This document shows, piece after piece, positions 21,562 to 36,500 of a stretch of 64,000 nt of DNA. The position numbers were made by a program, and so were the translations under genes. The notes under the pieces were generated by a model. The model was given only the letters and a program-made list of their open reading frames with translations. It did not search any database and was not told the origin of the DNA. The number at the start of each line of letters is the position of its first letter. The stretch's first letter is position 1. This DNA comes from Ceriagrion tenellum (Eukaryota > Arthropoda > Insecta > Odonata > Coenagrionidae), in NCBI GenBank assembly GCA_963169105.1, contig OY720633.1, positions 35,108,795-35,172,794 on the forward strand, written 5' to 3'.

Positions 21562-24500
21562 CTATTTCAAGAATGGTACAACATTAGCATGTATAATTCA
21601 ACTGATACAGTAATATAAACAATACTCTTAAGACTACAACTATTACCCTTTACTGAATGGCAGGCTTTGAAACTGATATATGAATTAAATATTCACAACT
21701 GAAAAGCCTTATTATTCTAGAAGTAAAATTTGTTACACTTGAAATTAAGTCAGGGTTAACCTGATGGAATTACACCTTTCTTAAAAATAAAATAAGTATT
21801 TTACACGCTTAAATATGTGCAAACTTCATAGATATTATGTTATTCATCTTCATAGTAGTGGCATAACTATTGCTATCAATGTTTCCCCAAATCATGCACA
21901 AACATGAGCTTTTAAGCCAATTACATTTTTAAGTAGTTCACTCAATATCCAAGGGCTGATCATACTTTTGATTTAATGTCAGAGGATTATTAACAAAAGT
22001 AAAACAATATACAAATACTCACAATGCCTAAGTTTCTCCAGTCTAGTAAATCACTGAGTCTTTCAGTACGATTTCGTTGAATAATACGTTGTCTTCGATT
22101 CAGACGGCTGAAGTCATACATGTACTGAGCAAGTTGGCGTACTGAACTTTCCAAAGATATAAATCTTCTGTCCACAACATAAATACCATAGCTCATGGGA
22201 TCAGCAACATGTTCAGTCATGAAGCACCCAAAACCTGATATTTAAAACCAGAGAGCAGTTAGAAAACTTATGCAAAGAACAAGGTCCACGCATTCATCAT
22301 ATTATAATAATGAAGCACAATACACTTCCATACAAATGAGCATCATGATATTCTGATTAGCATTTTTAGGATTTTACCAATAGATGCAATAAATACAGGA
22401 TATATCAAAAGTCATTCATCATTTTAAACCTAATATTGCTTGTAAAAAGTTAAATCAAAGCAAGACTGTGCATATATAAAAGCATATTGTAAATATCATG
22501 ACCACCAAGATTTAAATAAATATATGACTGAACTATATACCATTGGAAAGACAGAGGGTTTTGTAAAAAAGACAATTCCTAAATATATGAATTTGGCATT
22601 GACAAAAACCAGTCCCAAACCTAAAATCTCTCCTTTTCATACATGCAAACTTGCTGAAAGCACTTACACTGGAGTCAGTAGTACTGAGAAACGACTCCAT
22701 CAGCACATAGGTTTTACTTTATGTCGAAATTGAAATTCAACCACACACACTTTCCCTGAGTGCCACTGAGACACAAATCCATTCCTCAATCTTGACATAC
22801 TACAACACAATAGCAGGGTGAGAAACCCCATATTACCCTACACACTAATGATAAAGTAACTGCGTCCCATAGAAGCACAACCTGACAGGGATATGAAGCA
22901 TGTCCATTTACATAACCATTGTTTTAGAATAAAATACTTGATATAATAATGCCTTCCAATTTAAATTTGAATTTTTGATAATACCTAACAATGGAATTCC
23001 TTTTTACATTATGATCACCTTCTTCATGAAACTCCACACTTTCTTTCACTACATATACCTACATCTACATGCTACCCAGCAACCCACTGCAGAGGTGAGT
23101 GGCAGAGTGCAAAAGGACAACAGCTGTGAAAGGAGAGAGAAAAAGGACAGAGGTGACTTGGACGTCAATGATGTGCCTTATATTCCTGTCTCATAGATGT
23201 TTTCATAGTCACAAATGGAGCATAGAAAGGAATTTTTGTACCAATCGGTTAGGCAGAATAATTGTCTTATTCGATCATTTATCAGTTCTAATGATATAGC
23301 ATGGGGTAAAAATAATATCCACTACGTAGCATTGAAACATACCTGATCTGAATTTTACAGGTAATCTAACCAGAGCGAGTAGCCTAAGAATCTCTAATGG
23401 CTCACAGTTTAGTCCTTCCATCCATCTTGCCATATGTCACAATTTCACTTTGCTTGTACCAGTTTTTAATGGAGTGAGTGGCTTTCCTTTGTATTTCATT
23501 TCTTTGAGAATAAAATCTTCCTACTCCCAACCCAAATTCTCATGGCATATTCAACATGTGGCCTAACCAGGATAAAGTAGCATCTGTATTTCACTTTTTT
23601 CAGAGAAACTTCCAACTACTGGCATGATAAACCCTAGTGTCATCAAAGCGGTACCACAAAAGTGTTTGTACATGTTTCCACCACATAATGTGTGAATTCA
23701 AGCTGATTCCTAGGTATCTGACTTAATCATACTCCTTAAATAAATCCCACCAGCTGTTTAAGTATAGCTTTTACGCACTTACTTTCAGAATAAAAGCACT
23801 TCAGAGCATTTACTAAGGTTAAATTTGAGCCCCCATTCTAGACACCATACCATATCATTGCTAAGATCCGACGAGATAGCTTCTAAGTCAGCATTTGAGA
23901 CAATTTCTCAGCAGATGACCGCTGTATCTGGTAACAATCTAATTTTGCCACTAACTCTTAAGTTAATGTTGTTTCTATAAATGAGGAATAACAGGTGGCC
24001 AACATGATACATGCACATATCATTGTTCTATCAAAGTCAGAAGCTTTTTCCAGCCCTATCTTTTGGATTTAATGCAAAATATGTAGTTCCTCATATATAT
24101 CTATTCATTGACAACACTTTTTGGGGAATTTAAAAAGGTTGTTTTATACAAAGACTTTAAACTGATTGGTTAATTACCTGACAGATTTGTTGTGATTGAT
24201 GGAATGCCCATAACAGTACACTCTGCAGGGGTGTATCCCCATGGTTCATAATAACTTGGAAATACACCAAGATGGCAGCCACGTACAAATTCTTCGTAGT
24301 CCAAACCAAAGAGTGGATTTGTAGATGAAAGAAACTCAGGATGGAAAACAACCTATTTGAAAGATGAAAAAATACACCACATTTGTTCATTCAATGGGAA
24401 TCACTTGAAAAACACCTACTTTGACTTCATTTTCATACTGGGAAGAGTCAGTTCTTTTAATGCCCTTTACTAACAACAGCTTCCAGATTAATGACAAAAG

Positions 24501-27500
24501 CTAGAAAATATAATTAATGGCTACCCTGTCATCACTATTATGAGGGACATGAAACATTAAAATAACTTATTCATTACATGCCCAATTGAAAGTACACTAG
24601 TGATTACTTCCAGTCAAACTCATTTTTTGGCTGAGGAGTCTAACAATTCTGAATAACTCTGATTTCATTCACAGTACTAACAAGGGAATTTCCAGGCAGT
24701 CATGTCCAAGAATTTGATGACAGTTGACAAGCAGGCACTCCTAGGATAGTTATTTTTTAATTGCTTCCATGTTGGATCTAGAAAGCCATTAGTTTTAACA
24801 CAAAATGCGGCTGAATTTTTTAAATGTCATTATAAACCACAGAATTGAGCTATTACCACCACAAGAAAGTGGCAAAGGGGTAGAGCAGTAAACTCGTAAT
24901 GCTATGGCATAAATTCGATCATACAGTAAGCCAACTGCTGGTACCCCTGAGATCTCTATACACTCATTTTTACCAGAAGTAAAAATATTTACCATTAGGG
25001 CTGGTCAAATGACAAAACAGCAGATGCAAAGCTAATAACCACAAATGAGAATCTAACCTAGATATATTGCACTTCCAGTTAAGTGTGTACTCGACCTCTG
25101 AGCTACTTCTTTATTGTTAGTAATTGCTTTAAAGCATATGCATAATACATTATGTCTGTAGTGTATGTCATGTATGTTGTGATGTAGGTGCTGCCTCTAT
25201 GGATAATTTTGCTGTATTACACTGTTTTGTTTTTTTCAATGTATCCTTCTGCCAACCCAGTTCGGTGGTGTCAGTTGCAATAAAACTTCAGCTGTTTTCT
25301 TCGCCAAAGAGTGTGCAGTTGCTTGTATCATTACACCTGCTAACAAAAACTCCAATAAGTGTTGTTGTCCTCGCAATTATAACAGGTGATGGGCCCAGGA
25401 TTATAATGCTGTGAGAAGTATTAATTGCACACTTAGTTGTATTTATATTTGGAGTTAACTTTATTCATGAGGGTTGTGTGTACCGGTAACTCAGCGGCAT
25501 CAAGATGGCGGGAAGTAGTGTCGTGGGAGTGCACGAAATAACTAGTTCAGTGCTGAAACTAACGAGATAGAACTTTAACGGCTGGATAGCCAGGATAAAG
25601 ACCGAGATGTTAGTAAGGGACTGTTGGGAGGCAATCATTGGATACGAAGATGTCCCAGGAGTACAAACGGGGCAGACAGAAGTGCGTATGAGAGCTAAAA
25701 CTAACCTCATGCCCCTTTCGCTGATCATGTGTACAGTCAGTGATGAGTTAATTAATGATATCGCTGATTTGGAGGTAGCAAGTGAGGCGATGCAAAGCCT
25801 CGTGGAATCATGCAGTGAGAACACGGAATATGGAGCGGCACAAAAATTAAGGGAGCTTGCATGTCTCGAGAAGACCAGTAATATGAGTATATCGGAATAA
25901 TGCAACAGCCTCATTGATATGAAAAAGAATCTGATAAAAAATAATTTAGGTCTCACGGATAAGCAACTAGCAGCCTTTTGCCTAACGGGTCTTCCAAAAG
26001 AATATGAGATAACCATGAAGACACTTGCCACCCAGCCAGATAAAATGACAATGGCGACAGTAAAAAGAGTCCTGTTGGAAGAGGAGGACCAAGTAAGGCT
26101 CAAGACAGTTTAGCTCACCAGGCATTAAGAACTCCACAGGCGCCAAAATGGAGAAAAATGAAACCTTAAGGCAAGGAGGAATACAAGGATGGAGAAAAGA
26201 AAGGAGTGAAACTGAAACACAAATTTTGATGTTACGCCTGTAGAGGAGCGAATCACTTTGCTGCCAAGTGCCTGAAGTGTGCAGAGGACGAGTCTAACCA
26301 GGAGGAAAAGGACAGTTCTAAGCAGGCAAGTGCATCCAAGATGACTAGAGAGCATGTAGCATTATGCACAAGGAAAGACAGGCCGAAAAATGATGGAGTG
26401 TGGGTGCTCGATTGTGCAGCGTCGGATCACGTCTAGAAGGCGAGACTTCTTTCACGACTTCAGAGGATATGAAGGAACAGTTAAAGTAGGAGACGGGTCG
26501 CTGTTACAGATTGGGGGATAGGGAGTGTGATACTTCATTTATCTGACGAATGTGGAGGCAAGGACATTACATTATCTAATGTTTTGTATGTTCCGGAGCT
26601 AGAAGATAATTTCGCTCAGACAAATTGAGAAGAGAGGACTTACGGTGGTTGCATTCGAAGGAATGTTTCGAGTGTACAAGGGTGACAGGTTAATCTTCCA
26701 GGCATACAGAATTTCCCGATTGCATTACATACCAACAGTAAACAGAGTCAGCATTAGTGACATCAAGCAAGAGAGCAAATCCTCAAGTGACAAGAAGGCT
26801 AATGTCGTCAATTTTTCTACATGGCACAACAGATTCGGTCATCCAGGAGAAGGAGCAATGTCAAAGTTAAATGTACTTCTGGAGATAATGCCGAAGAGAA
26901 CCAGACATGAGGAAGAAGAATGTGTCATTTGCATTCAAGGAAAATTAAAGCGTGGAAAATTTCCTGAAGGCAAAGGAACAAATACGTATCAAGTGCTGAA
27001 CCGTGTTCACTCAGATGTTATGGGGCCGATTATGCCAATCTCTATGGGTAAAAAGAGATTTATCATCACATTCATCGACGAAGCATCGAGATACGTATTT
27101 GCCGCAGCCATAGCAAAGAAAAGTGAGGTGCCTGAAGAATTCAAGAAATATAAGGCAAGAGAGGAAAATATACATGAAAGAAAAATACTGGAACTCCAGA
27201 GCGAAAACAGAGGAGAGTTTGTGGGAGCTGTGTTCCAGAATACCTCGTCGAACAAGGAATCCTTCACAGAAAGAGTGTACCAGAGACACCACAGCAAAAT
27301 AGACTAGCTGAGAAAACAAATCAAACATTATGCTGTGTAATGAGGTGCATGGTGATACAGGCAGGAGTGCCTGAATCTTTCTGGGCAGAGGCTTTGCAAA
27401 CATTATGTGAGGAACAGCCCCACCTGGGTTTCTTATCACCATTGGAGAAGTGGATTGGGAGAGAAATACGGAAGAGCGACATCAAATACCTACATGTATT

Positions 27501-30500
27501 TGGGTGCCAAGCGTGTGCGTGGGTGCCAAAATCCCAACAGCAAGGAAAATTCACACCGAGAGCAAAGGAATGCATAATGCTGGGCTACGGAAAGAGAGTG
27601 AAGGGGTATCGTCTTTGGGACTTAGGAGCACAAAAGGTGATAATCAGCAGAGACGTCGTGTTCCGAGAGGATGAATTTCCGTTCCTATCTAAAGTTGGGA
27701 CACCAGGTCAACCTAGAGCTTTCGAGGTGGCTGTAATTTTGGACATTTCAGTGGAAAAGGAGACAGGTGGTGAGGGAGTCCGGGGCAGAGGAGAAGCCAT
27801 TCCAGGGGTCCAGGACAGAGGAGAAGCCACTCGAGAGATCCAGACCAGAGAAGGTGTTCCAGGGGTCCAGACTGGAGGAGAAGCCATTCCAGGGGTCCAG
27901 ACCTGAGGAGAAGCCATTCCAGGGGTCCAGACCTGAGGAGAAGCCATTCCAGGAGCCCAGACCGGAGGAAAAGCCATTCCAAGAGCCCAGACCGGAGGAG
28001 AAGCCGTTACAGGGGTTCAAGGGCTTGACCAGGCTCTACCACCAGGGTGCCAGGGAGAAGATCAGGGTGCTGATGTGGCAGTCCTGGACAAGACGGTAGG
28101 AGATCGTGGAGACAAAGTAGGAGGACCAAGGCAGTCGGAGAGGCTTAGGGTCCAGAAGGTTCCGTGCAGCCTCCCATGTCGCAATGCATGGAACACCTTC
28201 CATCTCTGAGGTGAGGATTCCAGGTACAGTCAAGGAGGCCCTACATGGACATCATACCCATGAATGGAAAGCCGCCATGTTGGAGGAGCTAAAAACTATG
28301 AAAATACAGGGTACCTGGGAGGTAGTGTGCCAGCCTAAAGACACAAACGTAATTGGGAGCAAATGGGTATTCACCTTAAAGAAAGTGGGAGAGACAGTTG
28401 TCAGGTATAAAGCCAGGCTTGTCGCACAAGGGTTTAAACAAATTCATGGTGTTGATTATTTTGAAACATTTAGCCCGGTAGTCCAAAGGAAGTTCTTTAG
28501 AGTTCTAATAGCAATAGCAATTGAGAATACCTGGGAGATGGTTCATCTTGATGTAGTTGGGGCATACCTCAATAGTGTGTTCAACATTCCAATCCACATG
28601 GAACAACCTCCAGGCTTTGCTACCAAGGATGTGGAGGGGTATGTCTGGCTGCTCAAAAAGAGTGTTTATGGACTGAAACAATCTGGGAGAAATTGGAACC
28701 ACCAGCTTCATGAATCCCTATTGCAATTAAAATTCAGACAGTGTATTGAAGACCCATGTGTGTATGTGAAATGTGATATAATAATTGCTGTGTATGTGGA
28801 TGATCTTCTTCTTGTAGGTACGAGGGAGAGTGTAACAGCCACTACGAGAGATCTTTCTAAGCTGTGGGACGTAAGGGATTTGGGTGAAGTAACCAATTTC
28901 CTTTCCATGAACATGAATAGGCCAACCAGGGGCCAACTAACTATAGATCAAGGTTCATACATCACTGAGATTTTGAGGGAATTTGCAATGTCAAATTGTA
29001 GAAGTTCAAGTGCTCCGTTAGATGCAGGATGCATGAATGTCGAGATGGATAAAAATGATGAGTTTTGCAGAGATACATACCAAAAGACCATAGGGAGTTT
29101 GCTGTATGTGGGAGGTACAACAAGAGCTGACATTTCAAATGCAGTGGGTTTAGTCAGTCAATTTTGTGAGAAACCAGTTGTTTCAGACTGGTGGAATGTT
29201 GAACACATTTTTGAATATCTACAAGGTACAAAGCAGTACAGCAGTTGGAGTTAACGCAAAATCTATTTCTGGGTATTTCATTATGGCAGGGGCTGCAGTT
29301 TGCAGGCACAGTAAAAAAGTAACATTGTGTTGCTACATCATCCACCCATGCCGAGGTTGTTTCAATGTTTGAGTGTGCAACTGAATTGATGTGACTGAGA
29401 GACTTTTTACAGGAGATAGGGCAAGGGAAATTTGTACCCAAACCTTGTAAAATATTTACAGACAATACTGGAGCTATCTGCATCTCTGAGTCAAGGGCGA
29501 TTTCAGATAGAAGTAAACATATTAATGCAAAATTTCATTTTTTAAGGGAGTTAGTACAAGATAATGAGCCTGTTTTTGAATATGTAAGGTCAAATGAGAA
29601 TATTGCTGATCTTTCCGCAAAACCACTCCCAGGGCCGAAGACCAAAGGATTTGCCAATAAAATAGGCATTTACTGAAGTTGTTATTTACAGTGCATACAC
29701 TCACCTTTATTAATATCAGTAACGTCACTGCATACATAATTTTGATTTTTTTTTGTGTAAGACATGTTTAATGTAATTATAAATTGAGTTAGGAGTAAAA
29801 GAGAAGTATAAATTGAATGAGGAGAAGTGTTAGTAATTGCTTTAAAGCATATGCATAATTCATTATATCTGTAGTGTATTTCATGTATGTTGTGATGCAG
29901 GTGCTGCCTCTATGGATAATTTTGCTGTATTACACAGTGTTTTGTTTATTTTTTCAATGTATCCTCCTGCCACCCAGTTTGGTGGTGTCAGTTGTAATAA
30001 AACTTCTGTTGTGTTCTTTGCCAACAAGTGTGCAGTTGCTTGTATCATTACACCTGTGAAGAAAAACTCCAATAACTGTTGTCATCCTCGCAATTATAAC
30101 ATTTATGATCATGAATATGTAACTCTGCAGTTAATAAAGAAAGTAAAATATATAACCTCATCATATGTTTAAACCACAGAGTTTATATTCTTAAAAACGT
30201 ATGATCTGTAAAACACTATTCTAAGACTACCTGTCTGCCAACATTCCCCAAAGCCCAAGACCTGGCCATTACATATTCCCCTGGTAAGAGAAGAGCCAAG
30301 AAGGAAGAAATGCCAAGAGAGGAGAGAATTAGCTAACAGAATACAGCTTTGCTTCTCTGCTATAAGGTGTTTTAGGCAATCAAAAGATAATATCTGGTTT
30401 GACATAGGAAAGAAGCTTGTACAAATGACAATCACCTATTGTACGGAGGCTTCCGCGGTGATTTGATGAGTTACGTTTATTCAGGTTTTTCCCGCGTTGA

Positions 30501-33500
30501 TACATTTTTATGGACAACAGTTTCACTTGCATTACAGCTAGTGTCATCAGGTCCAGAAGGAAGGCCTAAACGTAACTCATACAATTAACAATGCTTCATG
30601 ATTAAGGAGGTTGGTCCGAAAACTAAATCCATGCCATTTTCTTCATATTCCCAGGAATTATAGAATAAAAGAACATCTATCGATTGAATTAATTAGAAAT
30701 ACACCTTTCCCTCCTAGTTGTTTCAATAATCGCATTTGAAATTAGCTACATTTACATTACTTAGTACAGTAGGAGCGGATCCTTGGTACATAAAATATAG
30801 ATTTAGAGTGTTGAAACCTAGGTCATTTATACAAAAAACGGATATGACATAAACAAGGATTAAAGAAATTGATTAGTGCAAAAATGATGGTAGGTTACAG
30901 ACTTAGTTTTTGAGAAATTAAATGATTATTATCGAAATTTTATCCGAGAGACAGTCGTTAGCTGATTGGGGCACTGGAGTCTGTCAAACATTTGGCAGTG
31001 TTGGAAGTGAACTTACACATACCGCGGGAATGCAAACAGAGAGGTACGCTTCAGAAGATGTAAATTGTTCCTTTGAAAATATAATACCACCTCGATCAAG
31101 TGACAAACATCAGTCAAAAAATGATGGGCTTTATAAAACCCAAACAGGCCCGATAAATATTCCTTAAACATTTTGTTGTCACATAATAATAGTTAACATC
31201 ACTTATAAATGACTGATAAATACGGCACTTACAGCTTTAATGAACGATTGTAATCATAAATATTTCTGAATAATACAAACTAGTTGTTTTTAAATCCTAA
31301 TGTATACCTCTGTGATTTTGAATTCATGTCTGTTCATCGTCATAGGCAGAAGTAGGCATAAATACTTGTATTAAGACCTTAGGTAATATTCCCATTCTTA
31401 ATGCCATTAGCCCATCATCTATATAAATTACTTTCTTTACTCTTCTTTCTATATCATTTCTCACAATTTTGAACTCTAGCGTCTGAACGGTCGATCTGAT
31501 CGAAATTCTGACATTCAATTTTTTGTAGGTAACGAACATTCAAACGTTCAATTTTTATCTTTTTTGGGGAAAAATATTTTTAAAGCGAGTTACGATGATG
31601 AAAACAAAATTTTTAAAAGATGTTAGTGAAAAAAACTGAAAAAAGAAGAAAAATATACTCCCCTTCAAAGAGTCGAACCTCACATCATCCACTCCACAAT
31701 GCACTACCTTACCTCTGATCTTTCACTCGGTTTAACTTTGCATCAGTGAAGCAGCAATAGAAGTATACAAAAATAATGTATAAAGTGCGTTATAGTACTG
31801 TTCCCCACAATAACACCATCCAGTGATCAATTTAGTCCTGAAAAGGACTATTATGTATTATGAGAGCTTCTAAAAAGAACTTATTTAATGTGTTTAAAGT
31901 AAGAAAGCACTTCAGCACATGCACAACAAACACCAGTCACATCAACAAAGTTCAGTACAGCATTGCCAAAGTTTTTAGAAATTAATAAACCTTGAAATAA
32001 ATGTAATTGTAGTGTTTACTTGAGAAAATATTGTAACATAACAATCACATGAATTTTTAGATATTTCTGGTGATATATATTGTTGAAAAGGTTTCATAAA
32101 TCTAATCACTTACTTAAGCATAATCGCTGCACGACTCCATTCTTGACATTCGATAAAAAAATCTTTTCGTAGACTAGTCTTCCTAATATTAATTTTTAAT
32201 GCGATATTTCAGCTTTCCTCTAAATTAGACATATTAAAAATCAAAGCAGTATTCTTATAAGGGCTCATGTACATAACTAAAACAATCGGGATGCCGCTAG
32301 AATTATGACTCACTCAGTCGCGACTCCTAAATGCACAGAGTAATTCTCCTTATACATAAAGTACACGATTTTGCACTTTAACTGTGGTGAACATTATTTA
32401 ACTTCAAAACCTTCGCAACTTAAAGTTTCAACAAATATCTGATAATGATAAAGGCACGATTTTTTCATGATACTAGCAGAAGGTACCCGTTGAAATCAAA
32501 CAGGTTTGAACAACGTTGCACTAATTTGATAAGAAAACATAAAAGCATGAAGAATACTGTCAGCGTGGTCACTTGAGGAGTTCGTAACCTATCTTGTATG
32601 TTGTGTTCGTTGTAGTAGACACGCTGACCGTTTTGTGCCCTATCTATCATGGTGCCCTAGGGTTCTGGGCCCTTCTTATACAGGTTTTCTTTCTACATGC
32701 TATCATGGGCCTGGAAGAAGACGTGATGTTTAAATGTTAGAGAATATTCTTTGAAAATCAAATCTCTGGTTGTCAAGGAAAAAGTTTATTTGATGATTTC
32801 AGAGAAAAATGTGAGATTTTTCAGATAAAAACATGATTTTTAGGTAATTCTGTAGTGGAAAAGATATTTGATTGAATAATTTACAACTTTACTCATTCAG
32901 CCATTTGCTAAAGAAATTTCAACCCTCTATCTTGAGCGCAAATAATTTTAAAAAGCAAAAAATGAAGCCACTGCACAAAAGCCAATACGTAGCGTAGACC
33001 ACCGAAGGGCCCTTTTTGGGACCTTTTAGGCCCCTGAGATCTTTTTAAAATAGCCTACAATTTTCCTCCTGCCTTGAACTATTGGTCTGCAAAATTTCAG
33101 TACGGTGAGATTGAAACTGTAGATTGGCATTAAAAACAGACACACAGACAAAGAAGAAAATGAAATCCTTAAAATAAAAAGCTTAAATTAAGAATAGAGA
33201 TATCTCAATATCTATGATATCTCTTATGTATTGAATGGCGAGGAATCGTTACAGTACATATAATATGGATAAATTCCTAGGAATCGCCACGAAAAGCACA
33301 GCCAGGCTAAATGAACATCATAGTTTAGAACGAAATTCGAGTACTTACTTGTTGAGTAGTTATTCAGAATTTCATTTGCATTAATTAAGATTTGATTTAA
33401 TGATAATCTCAATCAAAATGAACTTGTAGCCCGGAGTGGATTTGTATACGACCAACAATTATTATGTTTATTCCATTTAGGAGTCATCAATAATGTTTAC

Positions 33501-36500
33501 GATGTTTATTTTTGTTTGTTTATTTGGTTGTCAAGGAAAATGCATAAAAGAAAATCAATTGAAAAAGTGAAAAAACTTCATTCTTTCGGTCATGATACTA
33601 CTAATTTTAGTAAAGCTAATTTTAGCAGTATAATGCTTTCAGGTATCTGATAAAATGAATTTCAACTCTCTATCTTTTGTTCAAGTTGTTTTAAAAAGCG
33701 AAATAATTAACCGCTGCACAGATCCCAATGCTTAGCATTCCTAATCGGGTTAACTAAGCAATATGAATTCCAACAGTAATTATGACCGAAATCTGGTTGT
33801 CAAGCGAATATGGTATTATTGATTTCACAAAAAAATATGCGTTTTTGCAGCTAAAAACGTAATTTCCAGTCAATTACGAAGTGAAAAGGATAATTGATTG
33901 AAAGAATTAAAAACTTAATTCTTTCAGATTATTAATCAAAAAATTCCAACTCTCTATCTTGAGTGGAAGTAATAAAAAAAAGCAAAAAATGAAACCACTG
34001 CACTAAACCCAACACGTACTGTGAACCACCAAAGGGCCCCTTTTTGGGACCTTGATGGGCCCTGAGACCTTTTTAAAGTAGCTTACAATTTTCCTCCTGC
34101 CTTGAACTATTACTCTGAAAAATTTCAGCATGACAGGATTAAAACTAGATTTGTTTTAAAGACTGACAAACAGACAAACATTCTACTTTATATATGTATA
34201 GATATTTTCCTACAATAGTACAATGCAATTTCTTTAAACAAAAGACATTACCTTGACACGGTCATGAATATTATTGAAGAGACGACACCGTCGGATTGAA
34301 CTTAGGACAGGATCCGCTGTATCATTGACAACATTGTGTGTTGTAACAGGAGGTAGCCCATCTCTCTGAAGTCCATATATACAGCGTTTGATCTTCACTG
34401 TGTCCTCCTTTTTGAGAAGCTCAGCTGGTTCAGGAAGCCTCCCACTAAAGTGAAGAAGGAAAACATGGTTGATTTAATTGATGCTAGGGGAGAGAAAAAC
34501 TTAAAACTTAGAAAAGAATATTTATTCCAAATAGTATTCATGGAGGCATACTTTTCACAAAGGTGCTCACTGCAATAATCAACAGGTGGTCAATACTACC
34601 AACTGTCCCTGTATCGGAACCGTATTTTCTACTCGAAGACCTTCCTTTGGACAATTAAGCACCATGCAAACTTTCTTCTACCACTGTGAAGTGATTATAA
34701 TAAATATGTATTTCAATCACTACCCTATTCAACACACTTCCCTTAATTTCCTTTTCTCTTGATACTTTAACCTCTCCTCTAAAGAGATCGCTTCCCCGAA
34801 CACAATGAATAATGCCAAAAAGAGTAAGGATCCAGACTATTTTATTTATTTAGCTCCTGAACTTCTGCTTAAATTTATGTGAAAGGTGGAATTTTGATTA
34901 TGAAGAGCACATATATAAACCTTTCCAACATTTTCCAACCTGCAGATACCTCCTGTAATGAGCGAGAAACTACAATTGTGCAATGCTATATCATACAGCT
35001 GTACCAGAAGATGGAATCTGAAGTATAAATCTTCCGTACGATTGATTTACTATGAGTAAATGCAGAAATGAACTGTCTTCCAGAGTATTTCTGTCATTAA
35101 ATGGCCATCCTTCCTATGCCATCTTCTAAAGGTAAAACTGCAATCAAATCATTTTCACAACTGCACTGAGGGTCTCTTTCTTTACGGAAAACCTTAAAGG
35201 CTTAGGTGCTATTTCAATATTTCCGTTTATATTTGGTTGATTTCTTAATTTTCCATCCACTCCTCAGCCCAGTGTGATTAGAGATGGGTAAATAACTGTA
35301 GTTTTCATTAGAGGTAAATTGGCCATTAGTAATAAATTATTATTATTAATACCCTGGAAATTTATGGTATTTTAGAAAATTACCATAATTTTCCAATTAT
35401 GTTTAATTTGCATCAATTTATAGCTAATGGAGGATTTAAAAAGGAAGGAAATAGTAAGGGATTAGCAACACTTAAAACATTACCACTGCTATGTTAATCT
35501 ATTAGAGATAAAGAAAATATATAAACAAATTGTAGGTGGCAGCCCACGTGCAAATTGGCTTTATTTTGTCATGGTAAGAGACATTCTCATTCAACCACTC
35601 AAATGATAGCCCCACAAATATTCTCGAAACAAAAATTGCAAAAGTATTCCACAGATGAGCTGTACATGCCTTACATTATAATTCAGCCTAAATAAAATAC
35701 AGAAAGACTTTGCTTAAAAGAATAAGTTTGGAATATGTCCGTATGAAAATATCTGAAACAAATGGGATAGTTACCAAAAATTATGGTAATTCTCAGGGGT
35801 TGCAGTAAATTACGAAAAATAGCATGGAAATTTGCAAATATTACAGTGGTAATTTTCAGAATGGCCTATCTCTAAGTGTGATTAGCAATAATGGTAGGTC
35901 TTTTTTTCCTTGCTAATATTGAAGCTGCCATTCTTATACTTTAGAACATACGTCTTACTTTGATGCTGTGTATTGACCATCACTATCCATGTTTCCTAAC
36001 ATTCAAATATCTTACATGAGGGTATAATACATAATTTGCTACTTCTGCAATCACTCCCTTCAGGTGATCCTCTATCTTCCTCTCCATTCCATTTCCTTCC
36101 AAGCAGGCTGCTTTTATCCGTGTGTGTAATAGCACTTAATTTTTAATATGGCACACACAAAGTAGAACAGACTCACATTTAGTGCACAAATTGAGAGGGA
36201 TAATTTACACAATGCAGTAACAGTTAAACGCTTCATAACTTTCATATTAGTTTAAAAATGTTCATTTGGGGTAATAAAAATGTTTGGCATGTGTTTTGAT
36301 TCTGTAGCACATTAAATGGAGTAATTCTTGTATTGAAGATTTTTCACAACCTTCTGTTTCCCGTCTCCTGTTGATACTATGCCAAAATTAATTCAATAAG
36401 GATAATTTAAGTGAAACAAAAACAAGGCAACAAAAGAGTACAAAAAACTATAAAAATTTCAAAATGCAATAAATTACCTTAAGCAAATTTCATACATCCT

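Larger units (their letters stand above)
25115..30101 (+). mobile_element. Copia-type LTR retrotransposon, full length but inactive
   Basis: Two LTRs (25115-25384 and 29828-30101) bound the element, both TGTTAG...TAACA. The 5-bp target duplication TTTAT is exact at 25110-25114 and 30102-30106. Order inside is gag, protease, integrase, reverse transcriptase, RNase H, which defines Ty1/copia. The LTRs differ at roughly 20 positions plus three indels by eye, and the coding region has many stops, so the insertion is old. It sits in the 9.9-kb intron of glycogen synthase on the opposite strand. Confidence 0.95.

Noticed and set aside
25465..26103. 212-codon minus-strand open frame
   Set aside because: It is antisense to the copia gag region, whose plus frame has the family motifs.
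27708..28020. Three minus-strand frames of about 90 codons
   Set aside because: They are read-through of the 30-bp repeat array on the wrong strand.
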